Source: Planctomycetota bacterium
GTDB taxonomy: Bacteria > Planctomycetota > UBA1135 > GCA-002686595
NCBI GenBank assembly: GCA_016795245.1
Contig: JAEUIA010000058.1
Location: 1 to 63,895, forward strand
Length of the DNA stretch: 63,895 nucleotides
Reading direction: 5' to 3'
Part shown: piece after piece, positions 26,154 to 33,411 of the stretch
Layout: each line of letters opens with the position of its first letter
Numbering within the stretch: the first letter of the stretch is position 1
Notes under the pieces: model-generated
What the model was told of the DNA's origin: nothing
Databases searched by the model: none
The model's input: only the letters and a program-made list of their open reading frames with translations
Made by a program: the position numbers and the translations under genes

Positions 26154-27244
26154 CCGCGCAGGTCCAGCAGGCTGTGATCGCGCAGGAAGCTCACGTGGTC
26201 CAACTCGGACTCGGCCACGATGCTCTGCGCCGGAGCCGTGACGACGTGCATCACCGTCGGCGTACCGGACGCAGCCATGCGCTCCGCGAGCAAGGCACTG
26301 TCGGCCTGGAGTCGTTCAGCGATCTCAGGGCTCGAGACGACGAACCGCACCGCCAGGCGATCGCCTTCCGCACGGAACTCGGCGCGCACCGGACCCAGGT
26401 TCGAAAACGATACGGCCAGATCGACGGCGACGCGCTTTTCACGCTGCTCTTCGGGCGCCTCGCCCCCGCGACCCGCATCCGGATGCACGACAAAGTGCGC
26501 GGTCGCCATCTCGCGACCGTCGTACATGGGAATCCCGATCTGCCGCGCATCGCCGGAGCGCGAGCGTGCGATGTCGAGCAGTTGCTCGGCCTCGATGCCC
26601 GCCAACGCGCGCAGCAGACTGTCGCGTTCGGCCCCTTCGGGCGCGATTTGGATCGCACGCAGGAGGAGGCTCTTCAAATCGCCGCGCGCGTGTCCCAGTT
26701 CCTGCGGACCACCGTGACGGATCAGCGCCTCGTGGAACAGGCCGCTCTTCGCCAGTGCCGACATGAGCCTGGCTGCGGGGGCCTCGCCCTCTGCGCCGGG
26801 CGCGAGCACGAAGCGCTCGATTTCCTTCAGCAACGTGAGCACGCGTTCGCGCTCCTTGGGCGGAAGCTTCTCGGCTTGCGCGGCGAGTTCAGCTGTGAGG
26901 CGCGACACGAGCGCACCGGTCGGACGATCTTCCGCGAGCACGGTGCGCAGCGCCGAGGCCAGGGCGCGCTCTTCTTCAGGCGCACCCTGCAGGATGCGCA
27001 GGATGAAGTTGTCTCCGTCCGCCTCCACCAACGCGGTGAATTTCTGGCCCGCGCGCAGTTCGACCGCGGTCTCCGCCGGAACCCGTCTGCCGCCCATCGA
27101 CAAGTACGCGATCCCCGCCGAAGTGCTCAAGACCTCGCCGGAGACGACCATCCCGTTCTGGAGTTGCAGCGGCAACACGGGCGTCGCCGCCGCCAGCACG
27201 TTCAGCCGGAGGGCCGAGATGATCGAGTTCGAGAGCGGATCCAC
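26150..27244 (-). CDS. FliK-like (hook-length control C-terminal domain) protein
   Basis: The 364-residue protein (GTG start) has a helical middle section and a C-terminal Flg_hook-type domain (about 265-345): VDLAVSFSNLGPVRAEFRAE, DRLAVRFVVSSPEIAERL, then SALLAERMAASGTPTVMHVV. The N-terminal ~90 residues include VLPLQLQNGMVVSGEVLSTS, a beta-rich part. FliK measures hook length and switches FlhB export specificity; stand-alone versions such as Bacillus YlqG pair with the FlhB C-terminal homologue YlqH. Here the stop overlaps the FlhB-like start by 4 bp, preserving that pairing. A terminator at 27313-27347 separates it from the sigma-factor operon upstream. The assignment is by pattern and is moderate. 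Confidence 0.65.
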   Translation of the reverse strand: MDPLSNSIISALRLNVLAAATPVLPLQLQNGMVVSGEVLSTSAGIAYLSMGGRRVPAETAVELRAGQKFTALVEADGDNFILRILQGAPEEERALASALRTVLAEDRPTGALVSRLTAELAAQAEKLPPKERERVLTLLKEIERFVLAPGAEGEAPAARLMSALAKSGLFHEALIRHGGPQELGHARGDLKSLLLRAIQIAPEGAERDSLLRALAGIEAEQLLDIARSRSGDARQIGIPMYDGREMATAHFVVHPDAGRGGEAPEEQREKRVAVDLAVSFSNLGPVRAEFRAEGDRLAVRFVVSSPEIAERLQADSALLAERMAASGTPTVMHVVTAPAQSIVAESELDHVSFLRDHSLLDLRG

Positions 27245-27312
27245 GGGCAGTCTCTTCAGGACACGAAGAGAGGTATCGGCGGAAGCCCGACCCGTGAGAG
27301 GGAAAAATCAGC

Positions 27313-27347
27313 ACGGAGCGGACGGTCGCTGCGACCGGCCGCTCCGT
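27313..27347 (-). terminator. intrinsic terminator of the sigma/anti-sigma operon
   Basis: A 16-bp stem with one mismatch (27313-27328 with 27332-27347, GCACGGAGCGG type) is followed on the minus strand by CTGATTTTTCCC. It lies 21 bp past the stop at 27368. Confidence 0.8.
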
Positions 27348-27367
27348 ACAAAGGTGCAGTCCTAGGA

Positions 27368-28075
27368 TCAGTGGCGCTGGACCAGGAACAGGAAGTCCTG
27401 ATTCGAAGCGGCGAGCAGTGCGTTCGAGCCGAAGAAACCGCCGGTTTCGACCATGAGCGGCGATCCGAGCAACGCGCCGGCCGTCGACATCTGCGCGATC
27501 GGAAGCGCGAGGCGCGAGTTCGTCGGCTGAAGCGCCAGGCTGCGCGAGCCGAAGCTCAGCTGCGGGTAGGCGTAGAAGACCGGCTCGGGAATCCACAACC
27601 CAAACTGGATATCCGTGCCTTGCACGGCGAGGCGGTCGAACCCGAGCAGGAAAGGATTCGGGAACACGAGGCGCACGCGCGTCCATTCCGGATCCAGCGG
27701 TTCGACGTTCGCGACGACGGTCCCGTTCAAGATCGAGATCGTGTTCTGGACTTCCCACAGGTTGCCCTCGATGAAGAGGCTGGGCCTGAAGATCTCGAGT
27801 CCGCGGTGCAATTCGATCTGACCGCCGCCGGTCAGGATCGGGAGCGTCCCGATGAACTCGTCGCCGACAGCGACGCCGGCGCCGATGCCGGGGCCCGGAC
27901 CGGGTCCTGAGCCGTTGTTGCTCTGCGCCTTTTCGCGACCGGGTTCACCGACCTCGCCGACGTCGCCGAACGCGAACACCGGCGCGAGTGCGAGCGCGCA
28001 AGCGGCGCCCAGCGCGAGGATGCGCTCGGGTCGACAGGCGCGATTCAGGGTGTTGAGGTGATTCTGCTTCTTCAT
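27368..28075 (-). CDS. secreted protein of unknown function in the sigma-factor operon
   Basis: This 235-residue protein is not recognised. It has a long signal peptide (about 1-36, basic MKKQNHLNTLNRACRPERI then ALGAACALALAPVFAFG). A low-complexity linker, SNNGSGPGPGPGIGAGVAVG, follows near 52-71. The rest is a beta-rich region without cysteine pairs, including GTVVANVEPLDPEWTRVRLV and ALPIAQMSTAGALLGSP. The start overlaps the anti-sigma stop (ATGA), so it is translated with the sigma/anti-sigma pair and may be the envelope protein whose output or sensing that sigma factor serves. It ends at a strong terminator. Confidence 0.75.
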   Translation of the reverse strand: MKKQNHLNTLNRACRPERILALGAACALALAPVFAFGDVGEVGEPGREKAQSNNGSGPGPGPGIGAGVAVGDEFIGTLPILTGGGQIELHRGLEIFRPSLFIEGNLWEVQNTISILNGTVVANVEPLDPEWTRVRLVFPNPFLLGFDRLAVQGTDIQFGLWIPEPVFYAYPQLSFGSRSLALQPTNSRLALPIAQMSTAGALLGSPLMVETGGFFGSNALLAASNQDFLFLVQRH

Positions 28076-29166
28076 GACGTGCGCTCCTCCTCGGAGTCGT
28101 CGATCTGGTCATCCGCGAGGGACGAATGCGTATCGCTGGGCGTGTGGGCGGCAGTAGGCAGGACGAAGATCTCGGGACAGGTCTTCAGCAAGGCTTCTGG
28201 GAAACCGGGAGTGGAGTCGATGGCTTCGCGCAATTTCGGGGAACGTGAGAAAAGGTCGGCCACTTCGCCGAGGTGGCGCGGGTGACGATCGAGCAACTCG
28301 CGGAAATAGAACAGCGAACGCCGCTGGTTTCCGGACATTGCGTAGACCATGCCCAAGTTGAACCTGGCGACGAAGAACCGATCGTCGAGGTCCGCGAGGC
28401 CGCTGATCGTGAGCCAGCGCCAGCAGGCGATGGCCTTCTTGTAGTTGCGCTCCGAGGCGTGCAGGCGTCCGAGTTGAATCGCGGCGTGTCCGCGGTTCGA
28501 CTCCTGGATCGCAGTGTTGAAGATGCGCCGGTATTCCTCGGCGGCGGTGAGGCGCTTGCCCTCGTGCCCGTGCAGGAAGGCGAGGTAGAGCTGCGCTTCT
28601 TCGTGCGACGGATCGGTCGCGATCGCCTCCTCCAACAACCGCCGCCCCTTCTCGATCGGCGCTTCGATGCGCTCGAGCTTGCCGTTCAGCATGGCCCGCG
28701 CGCGCTGCCAATCGAGGCCGCCGGCGCGCTCCTTGCCGTTCATCAACACGCCGTCGACGAATCCACGGCCGCGGACCTGGCTGTCGGTGAGCGGGACGCT
28801 GGATTCGAACACGCGCTCGCGGTAACCCGGATCGATCGCGGCCAGCACGTAGGCCTTGCCGAGTTGATAGAAGATCGTCGCGAGGCGGTGGACGAGATCG
28901 ATGCCTTCGGCCTGCGCGGCGATTTCAGCGCCCGTCAGCATCGCGATGCGCGCGAAGAGCCGGTCGGGGTCGGACACGTCGAGATGCAATTTGACCTGCG
29001 CGCGCGTGTCTTCGAAGAAGCCGCGACAGCACGCGCAGGCTTCCATGTGCATGACCGCGCGCCCGGATGCGCCTTCGTCGAGTTCACCGTCGACGAGGCA
29101 CGAGAGGTCCAGCTGGAAGTTGACGCAGACTTCCGGCGTGCCTTCGATGTAGCCCTTAGATTCCAT
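28072..29166 (-). CDS. zinc-finger anti-sigma factor with TPR-like C-terminus
   Basis: This 364-residue protein starts with a zinc-binding anti-sigma domain: LSCLVDGELDEGASGRAVMH then MEACACC, giving Cys23 and the His40-x3-Cys44-x2-Cys47 motif of ZAS anti-sigma factors. The N-terminal half has no clear membrane helix. Residues 190-320 are helical TPR-like repeats (AQLYLAFLHGHEGKRLTAAE, HAAIQLGRLHASERNYKKAI, FNLGMVYAMSGNQRRSLFYF). The start at 29166 overlaps the end of the sigma-factor gene by 11 bp, implying coupled synthesis of sigma and antagonist. The soluble TPR output suggests it senses a cytoplasmic partner instead of a transmembrane signal. The C-terminal tail is acidic (DDQIDDSEEERTS). 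Confidence 0.85.
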   Translation of the reverse strand: MESKGYIEGTPEVCVNFQLDLSCLVDGELDEGASGRAVMHMEACACCRGFFEDTRAQVKLHLDVSDPDRLFARIAMLTGAEIAAQAEGIDLVHRLATIFYQLGKAYVLAAIDPGYRERVFESSVPLTDSQVRGRGFVDGVLMNGKERAGGLDWQRARAMLNGKLERIEAPIEKGRRLLEEAIATDPSHEEAQLYLAFLHGHEGKRLTAAEEYRRIFNTAIQESNRGHAAIQLGRLHASERNYKKAIACWRWLTISGLADLDDRFFVARFNLGMVYAMSGNQRRSLFYFRELLDRHPRHLGEVADLFSRSPKLREAIDSTPGFPEALLKTCPEIFVLPTAAHTPSDTHSSLADDQIDDSEEERTS

Positions 29167-30040
29167 GGGTATCCACCTCCGGAGAATCCTGGGACCGATC
29201 CGCGGATCGGTCGTGATCCACTCCAGCAGAACGCGGGTCGCGCGCCGGACGGCAGTCGGGCGACATGCCGTCGAACACGCGCCGCATGGCGCGATGGATC
29301 TTCCGACGAGCACGGAAGATGACCATCTTCAGATTCTCGAGCTTGATGCCGAGTTCGTCAGCGGCCTGCCTGTAGCTGAAATCCTGCACTTCGACCATCT
29401 GGAGTGCCGCGCGCTCGCGCTCGGAGAGCATGCGGTAGAACTTCAGATAGAGGTGCAAGTAGGTCAGGTAGACACGCGTGCACTCGCCGCGGCTCTCGCG
29501 CTCGATGGCCCCGGAGAGCGGGCTGCTGTTGCCGCGCACTTCGGGTTGCTCGGACAGGTCCTCGAACGGGACCTCGCTGCGACCGCCGCGACCGGCCGAG
29601 CGCAGGTGCTTGAGCACCGTGTTGCGCACGATCATCGCCGACCAGACGCGGAAGGCGTCCTCGCGCTCCGCGTTGAAGCGGTGCGGGTAGCGGTAGATGT
29701 TGAAGAAGACCTCCTGCAGCACGTCGCGCGGATCGGCCTTGCTCGAATAGCGGCGCAGACGGCCGGCCACCTGCACGAGCAGGTGCTGACAGTTGAGTTC
29801 GTAGAGCAGGCCGAAGGTGGCCCGCCCGGTCTTCAACCGGAACATCTCCATCAGGCGGGTCGAAGCGGCGTCGCGCAGCGCCTCGCCCTCGCGCGCGCGG
29901 TCCTCGACCAGCGTCGCCAGGATCTTCCACTCGCGCAGGTCGACCTCCTCGCGCAAGTCCTCGATCCGACCCCGCAGGCGGGTGCGTGCGATCTCTCCGC
30001 CAGGGGAGAGTCCAGTGTCGAGAGTATCTGCTGTCTGCAT
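29156..30040 (-). CDS. ECF-family RNA polymerase sigma factor
   Basis: This is an extracytoplasmic-function sigma-70 protein, 294 residues from ATG 30040. Region 2 contains RDVLQEVFFNIYRYPHRFNA followed by WSAMIVRNTVLKHLRS; region 4 contains LSERERAALQMVEVQDFSYR, QAADELGIKLENLKMVIFRA and RRKIHRAMRRV, a helix-turn-helix for the -35 element. The N-terminal ~60 residues and the basic, polar tail (about 245-294) extend it beyond the usual 180-200. A GTG at 30133 could lengthen it by 31 residues. The stop overlaps the anti-sigma start. A candidate ECF promoter, GGAAC-16-CGTTA, lies upstream at 30166-30191, consistent with autoregulation. Confidence 0.92.
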   Translation of the reverse strand: MQTADTLDTGLSPGGEIARTRLRGRIEDLREEVDLREWKILATLVEDRAREGEALRDAASTRLMEMFRLKTGRATFGLLYELNCQHLLVQVAGRLRRYSSKADPRDVLQEVFFNIYRYPHRFNAEREDAFRVWSAMIVRNTVLKHLRSAGRGGRSEVPFEDLSEQPEVRGNSSPLSGAIERESRGECTRVYLTYLHLYLKFYRMLSERERAALQMVEVQDFSYRQAADELGIKLENLKMVIFRARRKIHRAMRRVFDGMSPDCRPARDPRSAGVDHDRSADRSQDSPEVDTHGI

Positions 30041-30363
30041 CGGGCCGTTTGCCAGGGGAGGGCAGCGCCGTGCGCGCGGGAGTTGGAAAGGAGAACGCGT
30101 GAGCAGGGCCCTGTTAGGGACAGGACTCTGCACAAGGGTGATTCTAGATCGAAAGCGCCCGCGGGTAACGAAACTCGAACGATCCGGTTCCCGAGAATCG
30201 GGTCACAGCCCATGCGGGAGTCTGCAACCTACTACGCACGACGGTGTTACGAGGGATGCAGCCCTCTGGAGCGAAAGTGTGCCCAGGAGCCGGCAGGCTC
30301 TGGATCCTGCATTCCGGTAACACGTCCTTCGCAGACTCTCCGGCGGCGGTCAGGATCTGGGGC
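30041..30363. other. divergent intergenic region between sigma factor and queG
   Basis: These 323 bp separate the minus-strand sigma operon from plus-strand queG. Apart from the candidate ECF promoter (30166-30191) I see no gene, RNA or long repeat. The short hairpin-like GTTCCCGAGAATCGGG near 30187-30202 overlaps the -35 element. Confidence 0.6.
30166..30191 (-). promoter_or_regulatory. candidate ECF sigma autoregulatory promoter
   Basis: On the minus strand GGAAC (30191-30187) is followed after 16 bp by CGTTA (30170-30166), matching the general ECF -35 GGAAC and -10 CGT pattern. It is about 126 bp upstream of the sigma-factor ATG. This is pattern matching only. Confidence 0.35.
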
Positions 30364-31488
30364 ATGAACCGCGAAGCCCTGGTCCACGAGATCGCCCTGG
30401 AACTCGGTTTCGACCTGTGCGGCATCGCTCCGCTCGCCCCGCCGGCTGCCGCCGGGCAGTTCGAGGCCTGGCTCGACGCGGGCCGGCACGGCGCGATGGA
30501 GTGGCTCGAGCGCGACCGCGAACGGATCGTCGATCCGCGGCGCGTGCTGCCGGAGGGACACAGCATCGTGGTGCTGGGATTGGCGCACTCGCGCGCCGCA
30601 GTCGAACTCGAAGGCGGCGGGCGGGTCGCACGCTACGCCGCGGGTCGCGACTACCACAACGTCGTGCTGCACAAGCTGCGCAAGTTCGCGCGGCGGTTGG
30701 AGCACGCGGGGCTCGGCGGACGCAATCGGCGCGTCGTCGATGCCGGGCCTTTGCTCGAGCGCTCGCACGCGGCCGAGGCCGGATTGGGCTTCGAATCGAA
30801 AGCCGCGAACCTGCTGCACCCGCGCTTCGGGCCGTGGTTTTTCCTGTCCGAGATCCTGATCGGGCACGAGCTCGTGCCCACGACGGAGGTTCCGATCGGC
30901 TCGTGCGGCACGTGCACGGCCTGCATCGATGCGTGTCCGACCGCTGCGATTCTCGAGGCCGGCGTCGTCGATGCGCGCAAGTGCATCAGCTACCAGACCA
31001 TCGAGCACAAAGGCCCCATCCCCGACGAGTTGCGCGCGCGGATGGACGGCTGGGTGTTCGGCTGCGACGTCTGCTCGGAGGTCTGTCCGTGGGGTTCGAA
31101 GGCTCCGGATGTGAGCGCGCGCTTCGGACTGCATTCGGCGCTCGCGGGGCAAGGCCTGGTCGAGTGGCTCGAGGTCGGCGACGAGTTCGCGGAGCGCTTT
31201 CACGGCTCCGCGATCCATCGGCCGGGTCGCGAACGGATCGCACGCAACGCTGCGGTGGCGCTCGGACACCGTCCTTCCGAGGCCGGCCGGCGGGCGCTCT
31301 TGAAAGCTCTGAGCTTCGACCCGTCCGCGCTCGTGCGCGAGGCGGCGGGTTGGGGTCTGGCGCGCGGCTTTGGCGCGGAGGAGAGCGCCCGACTCGCGCT
31401 GGAGCAGGCCGCTAGAGCCGAGCCGGACCCTGGGCAGCGCGCTCACCTCGCGCGTCATCGCGAGGCCTGTGAGGGCGGCGGGCGTTGA
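30364..31488 (+). CDS. queG: epoxyqueuosine reductase QueG
   Basis: QueG reduces epoxyqueuosine to queuosine in tRNA, the last step of queuosine synthesis, using cobalamin and two 4Fe-4S clusters. The 374-residue protein starts at ATG 30364; an upstream frame to 30244 has no family similarity. Cluster motifs are GSCGTCTACIDACPT (Cys181, 184, 187, 191) and FGCDVCSEVCPWG. The catalytic aspartate lies in VVDAGPLLERSHA (Asp126). One departure is GLGFESKAANLL where relatives usually have GWIGKNTNLL. The C-terminal ~80 residues are HEAT-like (FDPSALVREAAGWGLARGFG). The window also holds queA and a tgt fusion but they are not adjacent. Confidence 0.94.
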   Translation: MNREALVHEIALELGFDLCGIAPLAPPAAAGQFEAWLDAGRHGAMEWLERDRERIVDPRRVLPEGHSIVVLGLAHSRAAVELEGGGRVARYAAGRDYHNVVLHKLRKFARRLEHAGLGGRNRRVVDAGPLLERSHAAEAGLGFESKAANLLHPRFGPWFFLSEILIGHELVPTTEVPIGSCGTCTACIDACPTAAILEAGVVDARKCISYQTIEHKGPIPDELRARMDGWVFGCDVCSEVCPWGSKAPDVSARFGLHSALAGQGLVEWLEVGDEFAERFHGSAIHRPGRERIARNAAVALGHRPSEAGRRALLKALSFDPSALVREAAGWGLARGFGAEESARLALEQAARAEPDPGQRAHLARHREACEGGGR

Positions 31489-31835
31489 GGATTTAGGACA
31501 TTGCATTTCCGGCAAATCCAGTCGCCGGAATCGACCAGACACAAGTCATTATTCCGCCGTGACTTAAGCCTTCATGAAGGCTGTCCATCTGCGTGAACAG
31601 GTGAACAATCCCGGCTCTGCGCGCGTCCAGAGGGGTGGTGAGCGCGGCGCCCGGCAGGCGCGACGTTCATGAATCTCGACACGGCCGGCGGCAGCCGACC
31701 GCGCACGAGGGCTCGGTGAGAAGACGCCAACCCCAGGCGCAGTAAGAAGTTGCAATGACGAGCCGGGTTCTGCGGCCGGGTTGGCCGGCGCCTTGCTCAT
31801 CCAGCTTCCAGACCCGCCGACGAAAGCCGATCACG
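31489..31835. other. intergenic region with short palindromes
   Basis: These 347 bp lie between queG and the zinc-ribbon gene. The AT-richer part (31490-31570) contains the inverted repeat TTCCGGC-10-GCCGGAA (31507-31530) and the perfect 16-bp palindrome AGCCTTCATGAAGGCT (31567-31582). Neither is followed by a T-run. They may be protein-binding sites before the zinc-ribbon gene, or a factor-independent end of queG; I see no gene here. Confidence 0.5.
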
Positions 31836-32054
31836 ATGGACAACCGCGACTACTACTCCGACCACAAGTACTGCCAGTCCTGCCAGAAGTACGTCTCGTA
31901 CCTGATGAGCATGGATCACTCCTACTGCATCGAGTGCGGCGAGCGCGTGAAACTCTTTTCCGAGCAAGATTGGGTGAACTTCAACGACACCCTGACCCGT
32001 CAAAAGCCCAAAGGCGGTCGCCCGCGCAAGCAGCGCGGCAAGGAATCGGCCTGA
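31836..32054 (+). CDS. small zinc-ribbon protein, unknown function
   Basis: This 72-residue protein has two CxxC knuckles: YCQSCQKYVSYLM (Cys pair near residues 11-14) and YCIECGERVKLF (near 29-32), a classic zinc ribbon. A basic tail follows (RQKPKGGRPRKQRGKE), containing a GRPRK motif like an AT-hook, so nucleic-acid binding is plausible. I used ATG 31836; the 27 upstream in-frame residues are arginine/proline-rich and do not resemble a coding start. It stands alone with palindromes upstream and a strong terminator downstream (32180-32219). No specific family name is assigned. Confidence 0.7.
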   Translation: MDNRDYYSDHKYCQSCQKYVSYLMSMDHSYCIECGERVKLFSEQDWVNFNDTLTRQKPKGGRPRKQRGKESA

Positions 32055-32179
32055 TCCCGCGCCCGCTGTGCTCCGCGCACAGTCCGGGCACAGACCTACG
32101 ACGAACACCGGACTCACTTCTCAAGCTTCTCTCTCCCTGACTCTGCTCTCGCAAGCTGCGCCCCGCGCCGCTGACTCCA

Positions 32180-32220
32180 GGACCCGACATCTCCTCACAA
32201 GGTGTCGGGTCCGACCTTTT
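32180..32220 (+). terminator. intrinsic terminator after the zinc-ribbon gene
   Basis: A perfect 10-bp stem GGACCCGACA (32180-32189) pairs with TGTCGGGTCC (32203-32212) and is followed by GACCTTTTTC. It would end the plus-strand zinc-ribbon transcript about 125 bp after its stop. Confidence 0.8.
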
Positions 32221-32259
32221 TCCGCTCGCCCTTGAGCAGGACCTACGCGACGCACGGCG

Positions 32260-33411
32260 TCAGCGGCCCAGACGGCCCTGAGCGCGTGCGACTCCGGTCG
32301 CGTCGTCCCGGGCTTCGAACCAGCGCAAGAGGGCGATCCAAGCGCGCCGATCGTCGCCGGCGTCGCGCTCCAGTTCCCGCGCGAGTTCTGCGGCCTCCCC
32401 CGCGCGTCCGAGCGCGACGCGCGCGACCAGGCGCGCGGAACGGCCGGGCAGCGTGCCCGCGGCCCGCGAGTCTTCGATGCGCCGCAAGGCCGCGCGCACG
32501 CGACCTGGATGCCCGAGCGCGAGCAGGGTGTCCATCCAGCGCGCCAGCAATTCGGCCTGATCCGGCGCGAACAAGAGGCGCGCTTCGGCGTGGCGCACAG
32601 CCGTGCTCGCGGCCGCGAGACGCTCGAAGCGCGCGCGCGCGGCTGCAGCAGGCTCCGCTTCGCCCAGCTCGTCGAGGATGCGCGCCAACGCGTACCACGT
32701 GCGCGGCTCGAAAGCGTCCAGTTCCAGCGCGCGCTCGGCGGCAGTTCGCGCGGCCTGCGTCTCGCCCGCATCGAACGCGATCGTCGCCTTCCACGACCAC
32801 AGTTCGTCGTTCGTAGGCGCGCGTTCGATCGCGACGTTCAACAGCGCGAGCGCCGCGTCGAACTCGCCCAGGCGCCACAGGGTCAAGGCCATCCCGCGCT
32901 GCGCTTCGACGTCCGCCGGCGCGTGCGCGAGGACCTTCGCGTAGTGCTCGCGCGCTTCCTCGTAGCGGCCGAGCGTGTACAGGTCGTGACCCAGGACGCG
33001 CGTATCCCCCACACGATTCGGCACGAGCGCCACGTAGCGCTCGAGCATGTAGGCGGAATCACCGTAGCGCTGCAACCTGAAGTACAGGACGCCCAGCATG
33101 TGCAGCGCGGGCGGAAAGTCGGGTTCGGCTTCGGCGAGCGCGAACAGGCCGTTCAGCGCGGCCACGTGGTCGCTGCGCAGGATGTCGCGGCTCACGCTTT
33201 CGAGGCGCGCCGAGACTTCCGCGTTCTCGTAGGCGGCTACGTCGAAACCGGCCCATTTCCCTGCGGCCGCGTGCGGCAGCGCGCGCGGGTCGCGGCGCAG
33301 CACGGCGTCGCGGTCGAGGTTCTTGCCGACGACGATGAAGGGGTCTTCGGCGCGCGCTTCGCGCAGAACGCCAGGCAGCGGGAACAGGGCGAGGATCAGC
33401 GCGGCGATCAC
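32260..33411 (-). CDS. exported TPR-repeat protein
   Basis: From GTG 33411 this is a 383-residue protein. The start overlaps the FG-GAP gene stop (GTGA), and the first residues form a signal peptide (VIAALILALFPLPGVLREARA). The mature part is nearly all TPR repeats: NGLFALAEAEPDFPPALHML, GVLYFRLQRYGDSAYMLERY, HDLYTLGRYEEAREHYAKVL, ALTLWRLGEFDAALALLNVA and more. Such proteins act as periplasmic scaffolds. Coupling to the CRTAC1-type FG-GAP gene means the two are made together, and this pairing (FG-GAP/ASPIC plus TPR) is common in planctomycetes. The in-frame extension upstream of 33411 is antisense-like to the neighbour and is rejected. Confidence 0.85.
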   Translation of the reverse strand: MIAALILALFPLPGVLREARAEDPFIVVGKNLDRDAVLRRDPRALPHAAAGKWAGFDVAAYENAEVSARLESVSRDILRSDHVAALNGLFALAEAEPDFPPALHMLGVLYFRLQRYGDSAYMLERYVALVPNRVGDTRVLGHDLYTLGRYEEAREHYAKVLAHAPADVEAQRGMALTLWRLGEFDAALALLNVAIERAPTNDELWSWKATIAFDAGETQAARTAAERALELDAFEPRTWYALARILDELGEAEPAAAARARFERLAAASTAVRHAEARLLFAPDQAELLARWMDTLLALGHPGRVRAALRRIEDSRAAGTLPGRSARLVARVALGRAGEAAELARELERDAGDDRRAWIALLRWFEARDDATGVARAQGRLGR

